A stretch of 36,467 nucleotides of DNA from Bacillota bacterium (GCA_023390815.1 JAEWCC010000050.1:1-36467); one strand, 5' to 3'. Shown: positions 16,717-25,010, counted from the stretch's first letter. Notes: generated by a model from the letters alone, not told the origin. Made by a program: numbers and translations.

Positions 16717-17706
16717 ATGAGACCTATAACGCTATTTACCGGTCAATGGGCGGATATCCCCTTTGACGAAATGTGCGCCAAGGCGGCGGAGATGGGGTAT
16801 GAGGGACTGGAGCTTGCGACATGGGGCAACCATGTCAGCGCCAAACGCGCTGCCGAAGATTTGGACTATGTGCAGGAGATCAAGTCTGCGCTGGAACGCA
16901 ATAACCTGAAGGCTTGGGCCATCAGCGCTCATCTTTCGGGCCAGCTTGTGGGCGATGCGCTCGACGCGCGACACAACGGCTTCGCGCCTGCTTCTGTGGC
17001 CAATCAGCCGGAGAAGATGCGCGCTTGGGCAGTGCAGGAGGTTATGGATACCATCCATGCCGCGCACAATTTGGGGATCAAAACCATCACCGGATTTATG
17101 GGCTCCCCAATTTGGCCGTATTGGTACTCGTTCCCGCAGACTTCGCAGCAGATGGTGGACGAAGGGTACGCGACAGTCGTAGAGCGCTGGACGCCGCTGT
17201 TCGACGAGATGGACAAATACGGCATCGTGTTCGCGCTGGAGGTACATCCGACCGAAATCGCGTTCGACTACTACTCGTTTGTGAAGCTTCTTAAAGCCTT
17301 TAACTACAGAAAGACGCTTGGTATGAACTTCGACCCGAGCCACCTACTCTGGCAGGGCTTGAAGCCGCATCTCGTCATCCGCGAGCTGCCGGACCGCGTG
17401 TACCATGTGCATCTTAAGGACGCCGCCGTCACGCTGGACGGACTTAACGGCATTTTGGGTTCTCACCTGGAATTCGGCGATCCGAAGCGCGGCTGGAATT
17501 TCCGTTCGCCCGGCAGAGGCCATGTGGACTTTGAGGCGATTGTCCGTGAACTTAATGGCGTCGGGTATGAAGGCCCGCTGTCCGTCGAGTGGGAAGACTC
17601 GGGCATGGAGCGCTTCAGAGGCGGCGCGGAAGCGTGTGCGTTTGCCAAGCAGGTCAATATCAGCCCGAACGTGGGCGCGTTTGACGCAGCCTTAAAGAAC
17701 GAATAG
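16717..17706 (+). CDS. Sugar phosphate isomerase/epimerase-like TIM-barrel protein (329 aa)
   Basis: A member of the AP-endonuclease-2 TIM-barrel family, longer than the typical 280 residues. Probable metal ligands are E175 (ALEVHPTE), D206 (NFDPSHL), H232 (YHVHLKD) and E281 (SVEWEDSG). The insert around MGSPIWPYWYSFPQT is aromatic and probably shapes the substrate pocket. AAGGAGG at 16704-16710 precedes ATG 16717. It is 18 bases after the Gfo/Idh/MocA dehydrogenase. This pairing is common in Firmicutes and Bacteroidetes sugar loci and suggests action on the keto product. It could be an epimerase, isomerase, dehydratase or lyase. Confidence 0.8.
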   Translation: MRPITLFTGQWADIPFDEMCAKAAEMGYEGLELATWGNHVSAKRAAEDLDYVQEIKSALERNNLKAWAISAHLSGQLVGDALDARHNGFAPASVANQPEKMRAWAVQEVMDTIHAAHNLGIKTITGFMGSPIWPYWYSFPQTSQQMVDEGYATVVERWTPLFDEMDKYGIVFALEVHPTEIAFDYYSFVKLLKAFNYRKTLGMNFDPSHLLWQGLKPHLVIRELPDRVYHVHLKDAAVTLDGLNGILGSHLEFGDPKRGWNFRSPGRGHVDFEAIVRELNGVGYEGPLSVEWEDSGMERFRGGAEACAFAKQVNISPNVGAFDAALKNE

Positions 17707-17717
17707 GAGGAACCGCG

Positions 17718-18560
17718 ATGAATATCGGCGTATTTTTGTTGATCGTTCCCTTCGCGAGCGTCGAGGTACAGCTTCAAGAAGCCAAGAAGATGGGCTTTAC
17801 CTGCTGCGATATCACGGATACGAACAGCGGCGCCACGATGCTGGGTACCGCTGGCTTCTCTCCGGTCGTGAGTCTGGATGACAACCCGTATGACGTCAAA
17901 CGCCTGTTTGACAAATACGGCATGAAGATTGCGACGGTTTGCGCGCATGCCAACCTTCTCGACCCGTCTAAACCCAGCCGGTTCGGCACGAGCGAGATTA
18001 TGAAGGCTGTGCAGTTTGCCGCCGCGATCGGCATCCGGGAGGTCGTCACCACGGACAGCGAACCCGTGACACCCTGGGGCAAGAACACGACCTTTGAACA
18101 GAAGGTATTTACCTGCGCCGAAAAGCTCGTCGAGCCTGCCAGAATGGCGGAGGACTATGGCGTACGCATCGTGATGGAGCCGCACGGACCGGTTACGGAT
18201 ACCATTGAAGGCCTCAAGGGCATCATGGATTTGCTGGGCAACCCGAAATCGGTGGGTATCAACCTCGATACCGGTAACTCGTGGCTGGGCGGTACGGACC
18301 CGGTAGAGATGGCCAGAGTGTTCAAGGACAAGATCTATCACATCCACTGGAAAGATCTTGGGCCGGAATGGGTGGAGAAGCGCGGCACGCAACACGGCTG
18401 CGGATTCTCCACGATCGCCGTCGGCGACGGTGTGATCGACATCAAAGGCGTATGCGACGTGCTGAAGGATGCGGGCATCGAAACCTCTACACTGGAGATC
18501 GTCGGCGGGGCGGATATCCTGCTGAAGAGCGTCGATTACCTGCGCTCCTGCGGCATGTAA
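17718..18560 (+). CDS. Sugar isomerase/epimerase-like TIM-barrel protein (280 aa)
   Basis: The fourth AP-endonuclease-2-like barrel of the window. Likely metal ligands are E154 (VMEPHG), D184 (NLDTGNSW), H210 (YHIHWKD) and E250 (TLEIVGG). The HWKDL element recalls IolE/IolI-type inositol enzymes, but overall similarity cannot be judged here. The start is ATG 17718 with AGGAGG ending at 17710. It follows the preceding TIM-barrel gene by 11 bases and is followed by a palindromic element. It probably catalyses a step on the same pathway as the two genes before it. Confidence 0.78.
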   Translation: MNIGVFLLIVPFASVEVQLQEAKKMGFTCCDITDTNSGATMLGTAGFSPVVSLDDNPYDVKRLFDKYGMKIATVCAHANLLDPSKPSRFGTSEIMKAVQFAAAIGIREVVTTDSEPVTPWGKNTTFEQKVFTCAEKLVEPARMAEDYGVRIVMEPHGPVTDTIEGLKGIMDLLGNPKSVGINLDTGNSWLGGTDPVEMARVFKDKIYHIHWKDLGPEWVEKRGTQHGCGFSTIAVGDGVIDIKGVCDVLKDAGIETSTLEIVGGADILLKSVDYLRSCGM

Positions 18561-18578
18561 CAACCCGGAATGAGAAGC

Positions 18579-18784
18579 AGGCCCCGGGCAACCGGGGCTT
18601 CAGAGTGTCAAAAAACTTCCTATAATGGCCCCCTCTGACGAGGGGGCTGTCACCGATAGGTGACTGGGGGAGAGATAATGGCTTGAAACTGGTCACTCCC
18701 TCCGGCACTACGTGCCACCTCCCTCGTCTGAGGGAGGCATGATAAGCTTTATCGACAGCCTGAGGCCCTGGGCAACCGGGGCTT
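18579..18784. repeat. Pair of 22-bp hairpin-forming direct repeats bracketing a palindromic element
   Basis: The 22-mer at 18579-18600 recurs at 18763-18784 with one C/T difference. Each can fold as GCCCCGG-GCAA-CCGGGGC (the second copy with a G.U-type pair). The first copy lies 18 bases after the stop codon and may serve as a terminator stem. Between them lie 162 bases holding the REP-like element. The layout suggests a duplication around an insertion, or recombination. Confidence 0.7.
18620..18740. repeat. REP/BIME-like inverted pair of palindromic units
   Basis: The left unit has two hairpins: 18628-18647 (GCCCCCTC-TGAC-GAGGGGGC) and 18649-18664 (GTCACC-GATA-GGTGAC), followed by GGGGGAG. 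The right unit is its inverted counterpart: GGCAC-TAC-GTGCC at 18704-18716 and CCTCCCTC-GTCT-GAGGGAGG at 18718-18737. Read on the minus strand, the right unit has the same hairpin order as the left. This is the form of a bacterial interspersed mosaic or MITE-like element. I recall similar sequences dispersed in gut Firmicutes genomes, but no other copy is in this window. Confidence 0.75.
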
Positions 18785-18836
18785 GCATGCTGTAATGGGT
18801 TATCAATAAGGAGAAGAAACAAAACGAGGTGAAAGT

Positions 18837-20156
18837 ATGAAAGAGTATTTCCCGGATATCAAGAAGCTCGAATACAGCGATGATAAATTTACCAAGGAAC
18901 TTTGCTTCAGAAGATACCGTCCGGACGAAATGGTCGGCGGAAAAGCCATGAAGGACCAGCTTAAGTTCTCCGTTGCGTACTGGCATACGATGGTGGGCGC
19001 GGGCGCGGACCCGTTTGGCCCCGGCACTGCGGAACGCCCCTGGAACGGCGTTGCGAACCCGATGAAGCTGGCCGAAGAGCGGGTGCATGCCGCGTTTGAA
19101 CTGATGCAGAAGCTGGGCGTGGAGTATTTCTGCTTCCACGACCGCGATGTGGCCCCGGAGGGTGATACGCTTGCAGAGACGAACAGGAACCTCGATAAGA
19201 TCGTCCGCCTGATCAAAGAGAAAATGGAGGAGACGGGCATCAAGATGCTGTGGGGCACCGCTGCGCTGTTCTCGAATCCACGCTACATGCACGGCGCATC
19301 CACCAGCCCGAATGCCGACGCCTTTGCCTACGCCGCGGCGCAGGTCAAGAAAGCGCTGGAGGTATCGAAGGAGCTGGGCGCTGCGGGCTATACGTTCTGG
19401 GGCGGACGCGAGGGGTACGAAACGCTGCTCAACACAAACATGAAGCTCGAAATGGACAATATGGCGCGCTTCATGCATATGGCGGCAGCCTATGCGAAGG
19501 AGATCGGCTTTGCCGGCCAGTTCTATATCGAACCCAAGCCGAAGGAACCCACCAAGCATCAGTACGACTTTGACGTCGCGTCGGGGATCGCATTCCTCAA
19601 ATCCTACGGGCTCGATCCGTACTTCAAATTCAATATCGAGGCCAACCACGCTACGCTGGCCGGACACACCTTCCAGCACGACCTGCGCGTCGCGCGCATC
19701 AACGGCATGCTGGGCTCGGTCGACGCAAACATGGGCGATATGATGCTCGGCTGGGATACCGACCAGTTCCCGACCAACTATTACGACACCACGCTCTCGA
19801 TGGTCGAGATATTGAAGATGGGCGGATTCACGACGGGCGGCCTCAATTTCGACGCCAAGGTACGGCGCGGCAGCTTCAAGCCGGATGACCTTTTCTATGC
19901 GCATGCCGCGGGCATGGACGCGTTTGCGGTGGGGCTTAAAGCCGCAAATAAGATCATCGCGGACGGCGTGCTGGACGGCTTTGTGGACGACCGGTATGCG
20001 AGCTACAGCGACGGTATCGGTAAGGATATCGTGGAGGGCAAGGTTGGCTTCAAGGAACTTGAAACCTACGTGCTGGGCATTAAGGACGTGCAGAACACAT
20101 CCGGCAGGCAGGAACTGCTCGAGACGATACTCAACGAGTATATCCTGAGCGTATAA
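18837..20156 (+). CDS. xylA: Xylose isomerase
   Basis: A 439-residue class II xylose isomerase converting D-xylose to D-xylulose (and glucose to fructose). The length and catalytic set match the family: H101 and D104 in CFHDRD, WGGREG near 188-193, E232 and K234 in IEPKP, E268 and H271 in IEANHATLAGH, D296 in SVDANMGD, and D307/D309 in GWDTDQ. Two-metal (Mg/Mn/Co) binding residues are therefore intact. The start is ATG 18837 with GAGGTG upstream. It lies after the palindromic element and 36 bases before an MFS transporter. Xylulokinase, its usual partner, is 5 kb downstream. Confidence 0.96.
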   Translation: MKEYFPDIKKLEYSDDKFTKELCFRRYRPDEMVGGKAMKDQLKFSVAYWHTMVGAGADPFGPGTAERPWNGVANPMKLAEERVHAAFELMQKLGVEYFCFHDRDVAPEGDTLAETNRNLDKIVRLIKEKMEETGIKMLWGTAALFSNPRYMHGASTSPNADAFAYAAAQVKKALEVSKELGAAGYTFWGGREGYETLLNTNMKLEMDNMARFMHMAAAYAKEIGFAGQFYIEPKPKEPTKHQYDFDVASGIAFLKSYGLDPYFKFNIEANHATLAGHTFQHDLRVARINGMLGSVDANMGDMMLGWDTDQFPTNYYDTTLSMVEILKMGGFTTGGLNFDAKVRRGSFKPDDLFYAHAAGMDAFAVGLKAANKIIADGVLDGFVDDRYASYSDGIGKDIVEGKVGFKELETYVLGIKDVQNTSGRQELLETILNEYILSV

Positions 20157-20192
20157 AAGCGGTACTGCAACAGGCAGAGGAGGCGGGCAGGC

Positions 20193-21395
20193 ATGAAGCA
20201 AGGTCGGGGCATCGTAGCGTACTTTTTTGCGATATTCCTGTTTTTGGGATTGTATATGTCCATGCTGCAGCGCGTGGTGGGGGAGATAGCGGCAAAGTAT
20301 ACACTGGACAATACGGCAATGGGTACGATCATTACGATGACGTTCGTTGGGTTCGCGGTCAGCCCGATACTGACCGGCGAAGCGACGGATCGTTACGGCC
20401 GACGGCGTGTTGTGCTGCTCGCCTTCATCGGTATGCTGGCAGGCTTCGGCCTGGCGCTGTGCATCGACAGCCCGGCGGGTGTCGGTGCGGGGTTCTTCGT
20501 GTCGGGTCTGGCATTTGGCGTTTTCGAGATGACGATCTCCTCCATACTGACGGATATGCACCCGGAGAGCGCCAATAAGGTGCTCAACTATTCCCGGCTG
20601 TGTTACGCGTTGGGGACGATTTCCGGCCCGTTTATCGCGATGGGACTGCTTTCGGCATTCCATGATTGGATTTATGTGATGGTGGTGGATCTTGTGCTGC
20701 TGGTCGTGCTGCTGCTCGTGTTCCTTCGTATCAGCTATCCAACGCCCGCATATCCCAACCGGATCGAGAAACAGAAGGGACAGCCCTCTGTAACGGTGAG
20801 TCTGCTGAAAAACCGTACACTGATCTTGCTGAGCCTCTCGGTGTTGATGTATTCCGCGGTGGAGTCCGGACTGACCTTTTACGTATCGAAATACATCGGC
20901 CAGATGAGTCATGATATGCTGCTCTCCACGCTGACGCTTTCGGGGTTCTGGGTGTTTGCCGCAGTCGGGCGCATCATCGTTGCGCGTTTTAACAGGGAAC
21001 TGCATCTTGTAATCGCTATATTGGCGGTAATCGCGGGCATCGGCTTGGCCATCTGTTTGATTACGGATGCCCTCGCAGTGTCGATCGCTGCGTTCGGCGT
21101 GATGGGACTGGGGTGTTCCGCCATATACCCCACGCTGCTGGCAGCAGGCAAGCTGCGATTTCCGCAATTCACAGCGACGGCATTCGGTATTATACTATCG
21201 GTGGGAGCGCTTGGCGGAATATTGCAGCCGCTGGTCATGGGTGCGGTTGCTGATGCGGCAGCCAGCCTTAAAGCGGCGCTGACAACGTGTCTGGTCCCAA
21301 TCGCCGCGATCGTTGCGCTTCAGGCGGTGCTGAGGGTTAAACAAAACAAGCAAATGCAAGCCGACGTGGGGAACGATCACAGCAGCGCGATATAA
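20193..21395 (+). CDS. MFS transporter
   Basis: A 400-residue major facilitator with about 12 hydrophobic segments. The motif between helices 2 and 3 is GEATDRYGRRR, the MFS motif A (GxxxDRxGRR). A short charged loop near residues 185-195 separates the two halves. The start is ATG 20193 with GAGGAGG upstream. It sits between xylose isomerase and an aldolase, so it probably moves a sugar, sugar acid or catabolic product by ion coupling. It could import the locus substrate beside the ABC system or export a by-product. Confidence 0.85.
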   Translation: MKQGRGIVAYFFAIFLFLGLYMSMLQRVVGEIAAKYTLDNTAMGTIITMTFVGFAVSPILTGEATDRYGRRRVVLLAFIGMLAGFGLALCIDSPAGVGAGFFVSGLAFGVFEMTISSILTDMHPESANKVLNYSRLCYALGTISGPFIAMGLLSAFHDWIYVMVVDLVLLVVLLLVFLRISYPTPAYPNRIEKQKGQPSVTVSLLKNRTLILLSLSVLMYSAVESGLTFYVSKYIGQMSHDMLLSTLTLSGFWVFAAVGRIIVARFNRELHLVIAILAVIAGIGLAICLITDALAVSIAAFGVMGLGCSAIYPTLLAAGKLRFPQFTATAFGIILSVGALGGILQPLVMGAVADAAASLKAALTTCLVPIAAIVALQAVLRVKQNKQMQADVGNDHSSAI

Positions 21396-21420
21396 AATTG
21401 ATATACATTGGAGGAAGACA

Positions 21421-22332
21421 TTGAAAAGTACAAAGCAAATTATTGAGATTGCATGGAAAAAAGGAATTGCGGTTCCGGCCTTCAACATCCCTTACCTCCC
21501 GATGGTCCGTCCGGTTGTTGAAGCGGTGCGTGACGAGAATTCGTTTGCGCTCGTCGAGGTGGCACGGCTCGAATGGGAGAAGTTCCAGTCTCAAAGCCTT
21601 GAGGCGGTTCGGGAGGAGTTTGGACGCTGGGACGACAAGGCGCATGTGCGGCTTCATCTGGACCATGTGCCGGTGATCGACGAAGACCATTTGCGCGTCG
21701 ACTATGCCGGTATCATTAAGCGCGCAATCACGGCGGGATTCCAATCTGTGATGGTGGACGGGTCCCGGCTGTCCCTGGACGAAAACATCCGCGCGACGGG
21801 CGAAGCGTGTGTACTCGCCCATGCATCCGGGCTGCCGTGTGAGGCGGAGCTGGGCGCGGTGATGGGACACGAGTCCGGTCCGATGCCCCCGTACGATGAG
21901 ATATTCGCGAGCGGCAAGGGATTTACACGGACCGATGAAGCGGCACGCTTTGTGAGAGAGACAGGCTGCGACTGGCTTTCGGTTGCCATCGGCAATATCC
22001 ATGGGGCTATATCGGAAGCAACACGCGGGCAAGCTAAGCCCCACGCGCGCCTTGACATTACGCATCTGAAAAAGCTGAAGGAAGCAACGGGTATTCCGCT
22101 GGTGCTGCACGGTGGTTCGGGCATTCAAAAGGAATGCATCATGGACGCGGTGCAAAACGGCATCGTCAAGATCAACGTGGGGACCGAGATCCGGCAGGCA
22201 TATGAACGGGGCCTTAAGGAAGGCGGCATCGAAGCGGGACAGCGCATGGTGTATGAAAGCGTACGCGAGATGATCAGCGCGTTTTTTGAAATCAGCGGCA
22301 GTGCAGCACAGATACTGGCGGCACAGAACTAG
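21421..22332 (+). CDS. Class II fructose-bisphosphate-type aldolase
   Basis: A 303-residue zinc-dependent aldolase cleaving a ketose (bis)phosphate into DHAP and an aldehyde. Key elements are HLDH (D81 catalytic, H82 zinc), AELG (E143), GNIHG (H194, zinc) and LHGGSG (H220, zinc). The start is TTG 21421, with GGAGGA at 21410-21415; no ATG fits. Relatives include FbaA, tagatose-bisphosphate aldolase GatY and the inositol aldolase IolJ. Because it lies with a PfkB-type kinase gene and xylA, a locus-specific substrate is more likely than glycolytic duty. It ends the run at a clear terminator. Confidence 0.88.
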   Translation: MKSTKQIIEIAWKKGIAVPAFNIPYLPMVRPVVEAVRDENSFALVEVARLEWEKFQSQSLEAVREEFGRWDDKAHVRLHLDHVPVIDEDHLRVDYAGIIKRAITAGFQSVMVDGSRLSLDENIRATGEACVLAHASGLPCEAELGAVMGHESGPMPPYDEIFASGKGFTRTDEAARFVRETGCDWLSVAIGNIHGAISEATRGQAKPHARLDITHLKKLKEATGIPLVLHGGSGIQKECIMDAVQNGIVKINVGTEIRQAYERGLKEGGIEAGQRMVYESVREMISAFFEISGSAAQILAAQN

Positions 22333-22369
22333 AAGCTGACCTGGCGCGAAACTGGAGAATATTGTAACA

Positions 22370-22430
22370 GGCGGGATATTGAGTACATGCATACGCTTAA
22401 AATGCATCACTCAAAGAGCCCGCCTTTCTT
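22370..22430 (+). terminator. Terminator after the aldolase gene
   Basis: GGCGGG (22370-22375) pairs with CCCGCC (22419-22424), with inner GAGT/ACTC and ATGCAT/ATGCAT pairings making a long bulged stem. TTTCTT follows directly. Confidence 0.75.
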
Positions 22431-22651
22431 ATGTCATCATCCGTGCATAATGCGTGCCGATTATCGAATAATTATAAAAAATTACGAATAAAAAGACTTT
22501 ATCTTTTCGGGATGTGTGATAAAATATACGAAAGCATGCAAATATAGATGGTTTTACCAAAAACAAAAGCAGGCTTAACAGCAGGATCAAAAAAGCCCTG
22601 TTCGTTCTATCGGATTATGTCAGGTTTTTGCGAATTCAGTGGTTAGAATGG

Positions 22652-22680
22652 TTGCACTGGTTCAGTAAAAGGTTTATAAT
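22652..22680 (+). promoter_or_regulatory. Promoter of the second LacI gene
   Basis: TTGCAC (22652-22657), a 17-base spacer and TATAAT (22675-22680). The predicted start near 22687 lies just before the operator-like site. Confidence 0.8.
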
Positions 22681-22694
22681 CGCTTATAAATAAT

Positions 22695-22706
22695 TTATAC
22701 GATTAA
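22695..22706. promoter_or_regulatory. Putative autoregulatory operator TTATACGATTAA
   Basis: Shares the TTATACG half with the perfect palindromes and is centred 20 bases after the -10 hexamer, as at the GH4 operon. Its place at the promoter of a LacI-family gene is the main reason to link this motif to that repressor. Confidence 0.55.
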
Positions 22707-22747
22707 TTTAACTGTGAGTTGAATTGATATGGAAATCAGAGGGGTAA

Positions 22748-23791
22748 ATGGGGGAGAGTCGGATGCAGCCAACGATGAAGGATGTGGCGAAGCGCGCAGG
22801 TGTTTCTCAGCCAACCGTATCCCATGTGATTAACGGTACGGCTTCGATATCGGAAGGCGTGGTGAAGCGGGTTAACGAGGCGATTGAGGAGCTGGGCTAT
22901 GTACCCAACGCCATGGCCAAGGGTTTAAAGACGCATAAATCCCAAATCATCGGCATACTGGTCCCGAACGTGGGGATCAGTTTCTACGGGGAGATGGTTA
23001 AGGCCATTGAAACGCTGCTGCGCAAAAAAGGCTACATCATGTTCCTTTGCGACACGTTCTACAACAGCCGTCTGGAGCTCGATTATATCGAGTCCCTGAT
23101 TCAGCACAATGTGCTGGGTGTGATATCGGGTTCCGATCTGCTCGAGGATAAGTCTTATGCGCTGCTTAAAAAGCATAATATTCCGCTCGTGACGCTGGAC
23201 TCGAGGCTCGATAACGACAAAGGGCTGAACGTACACATTGACAATGAGATGCTGGCCCGCATGGCGGTCTCACACCTGTACGACGTGGGAGCGCGGGTCA
23301 TCAGCTATTGCAGCGAGCCCATGGTCGTCTCCGTACTCGAGAACCGGTATGCGTATTTCAAGCAGGCGGTACAGGAGTTTGGGCTGGAGTTTGACGAAAA
23401 GCGCTGCTTCATCGCGCAGAACCCGTACGATGATTATAATAAGATGAAAATGGGCTATAACATCGCCGCAAATATACTGCTGCACGATAACATCGACGCG
23501 GTGTTCGCCAGCTCCGATGAATTCGCTTTCGGTATCGTCTCGCGCCTCCGGGAGCATGGCGTGGATATCCCGCAGCAGATGCTGATTATGGGCTGCGACA
23601 ACGATCCGTTTTCCAAGATGATCTGTCCGCCGCTCACGACGATTTGGCAGCCCATCAGCAAAATGGCGGAGATCGGCGTATCCATGCTGACGAAGGTGTT
23701 CAAGGGGGAGACCATCGAAGAGCCTAGTGTCTGTCTGGAACCCAATATCATTATCCGCGAGTCAACATTAAAGATTCGTACGCAAAAGTAA
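22748..23791 (+). CDS. LacI-family transcriptional repressor (second copy)
   Basis: A 347-residue LacI-family regulator with an N-terminal HTH (TMKDVAKRAGVSQPTVSHVIN), hinge helix (PNAMAKGLKTHKS) and effector domain (IIGILVPNVGISFYGEM to IMGCDNDPFSKM). Two starts are possible: ATG 22748 with AGAGGGG close upstream, or ATG 22763 with GGGGGAG six bases before it, which would remove five residues and give the usual MQPTMKDVA start. Its own promoter carries a TTATACG-type site, so it is the best candidate for the regulon repressor with autoregulation. It resembles the regulator at 7654 in length and HTH but has diverged in the effector domain, implying a different inducer. Confidence 0.9.
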   Translation: MGESRMQPTMKDVAKRAGVSQPTVSHVINGTASISEGVVKRVNEAIEELGYVPNAMAKGLKTHKSQIIGILVPNVGISFYGEMVKAIETLLRKKGYIMFLCDTFYNSRLELDYIESLIQHNVLGVISGSDLLEDKSYALLKKHNIPLVTLDSRLDNDKGLNVHIDNEMLARMAVSHLYDVGARVISYCSEPMVVSVLENRYAYFKQAVQEFGLEFDEKRCFIAQNPYDDYNKMKMGYNIAANILLHDNIDAVFASSDEFAFGIVSRLREHGVDIPQQMLIMGCDNDPFSKMICPPLTTIWQPISKMAEIGVSMLTKVFKGETIEEPSVCLEPNIIIRESTLKIRTQK

Positions 23792-23912
23792 GGGTTCAAT
23801 CCATTCAAAAATTGTCTGACCCGACCGTCAGAGCTGCTTTTGAGCGGTAAACCGTTTCGACAAATAATCGACAGGCATTGCCCTGTTTAGCCCGTTTTGG
23901 CGGGTGTTCCGT

Positions 23913-23942
23913 TTGATTATTGTTATCGGCGTGAAGTATACT
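23913..23942 (+). promoter_or_regulatory. Probable promoter of the PfkB kinase-xylB unit
   Basis: TTGATT (23913-23918), an 18-base spacer and TATACT (23937-23942). The -10 lies within the palindrome AAGTATACTT (23934-23943). Upstream, near 23850-23862, a GTAAACCGTTTCG sequence may be a separate LacI-type operator. Confidence 0.5.
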
Positions 23943-23978
23943 TAAAGCACTACCAGACTATTCAACTGAGGTGCTGAT

Positions 23979-24986
23979 ATGAGAAAAGGGATTGCCGTTG
24001 CGGGAAATATGATTGTGGATATCCTTTATCCGATACAGGGGTTGCCCAAAGCCGGGGAACTGACGACGATCACGGAGGGGATATCACGCGCTTCGGGTGG
24101 CGCGGTTTGCAATGTGATCATGGATCTGGCCAAGCTAGACCCGGCGCTGCCTTTGCAGGCTCTGGGCTGTGTGGGTACCGATGCCGAAGGCGACTTCGTG
24201 CTGGAGCGGCTGCGCGAGCATCCCAGCATCGATCTCATGCAGGTAAAGCGCGAGGGGACTACCTCTTTTACCGTGGTCATGGCGGATCTGGTCACCAAGC
24301 AGCGCACATTCTTCCATTACCGCGGTTCCAACGCGAGGTTCGATGAGAATGATATCGACTGGAGCCAGGTGGACGCGGAGCTGCTGCACATCGGCTATAT
24401 CCTGCTGCTTGATACGCTCGACGAAACCGACGCGGAATATGGCACACGCATGGCGCGGCTGCTGCACAGTGCCCAGCAGCACGGCATCAAAACATCAATC
24501 GACGTAGTCAGCGAGAGCGGCGACCGGTTTAACCGGCTGGTTCCTCCGGCGCTGCGATATACGGATTATTGCATCATCAACGAACTGGAGGCGCAGCAAA
24601 GCACCGGGGTGCAGCTGCGCGATGAGCGCGGTACGCTGCTGCGGGAGAATATGCAGGGCGCGCTTCAAGCGCTGATGGCGCTGGGGGTTTCCACCTGGGC
24701 GGTAATCCACTGCCCGGAGGGCGGATTCGGTCTGGAAAAAGGCGGCGAGGTGATCGCCCTTAAGAGCTTAAAACTGCCGGAAGGCTATATAAAAGGGACC
24801 GTAGGTGCGGGCGACGCGTTCTGTGCCGGGGTGCTTTATGGCGCGCACCAGAAGATGCCGCTTCAAACAGCGATTGAACTCGGAATCGCATCGGCGGCAT
24901 GCTCGCTGTCCGAAGACGGCGGCACGGAAGGCATGCGCAGTGCGGCGGAGGCCATGGCGCTTTATGAACGTTTCCGGCAGACATAA
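23979..24986 (+). CDS. PfkB-family carbohydrate kinase
   Basis: A 335-residue ribokinase-fold kinase. It shows the N-terminal GNMIVDILYP segment, the glycine pair ASGGAVCN near 39-45 and the anion hole/catalytic motif GTVGAGDAFCAG, with D279 as catalytic base. The start is ATG 23979 with TGAGGTG upstream. It is 24 bases before xylulokinase and shares its promoter. Family members phosphorylate ribose, fructose, 2-keto-3-deoxygluconate, 5-dehydro-2-deoxygluconate or nucleosides. With the class II aldolase upstream, a ketose (phosphate) kinase feeding aldol cleavage is plausible. Confidence 0.87.
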   Translation: MRKGIAVAGNMIVDILYPIQGLPKAGELTTITEGISRASGGAVCNVIMDLAKLDPALPLQALGCVGTDAEGDFVLERLREHPSIDLMQVKREGTTSFTVVMADLVTKQRTFFHYRGSNARFDENDIDWSQVDAELLHIGYILLLDTLDETDAEYGTRMARLLHSAQQHGIKTSIDVVSESGDRFNRLVPPALRYTDYCIINELEAQQSTGVQLRDERGTLLRENMQGALQALMALGVSTWAVIHCPEGGFGLEKGGEVIALKSLKLPEGYIKGTVGAGDAFCAGVLYGAHQKMPLQTAIELGIASAACSLSEDGGTEGMRSAAEAMALYERFRQT

Positions 24987-25010
24987 TAGGATAATATTAA
25001 GGAGGCCAAT

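Larger units (their letters stand above)
22431..22747. other. AT-rich control region upstream of the second LacI gene
   Basis: About 317 bases without a gene. It contains a strong promoter (22652-22680) and an operator-like site (22695-22706). Further AT palindromes with a central CG lie at 22460-22472 (ATTATCGAATAAT) and 22481-22491. The middle, 22540-22640, shows nothing clear. Confidence 0.6.

Noticed and set aside
18708..21167. A long antisense open frame opposite xylA and the MFS gene
   Set aside because: It lies opposite genes with intact catalytic and membrane motifs and runs into the palindromic element; not a real gene.
22431..22547. A 38-codon open frame directly after the aldolase terminator
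   Set aside because: It starts at the terminator T-run without a ribosome site and has a low-complexity composition.
23815..23840. A possible terminator after the second LacI gene (TCTGAC/GTCAGA with a nearby T-run)
   Set aside because: The stem is only six pairs and the T-run is offset by several bases; too weak to call.
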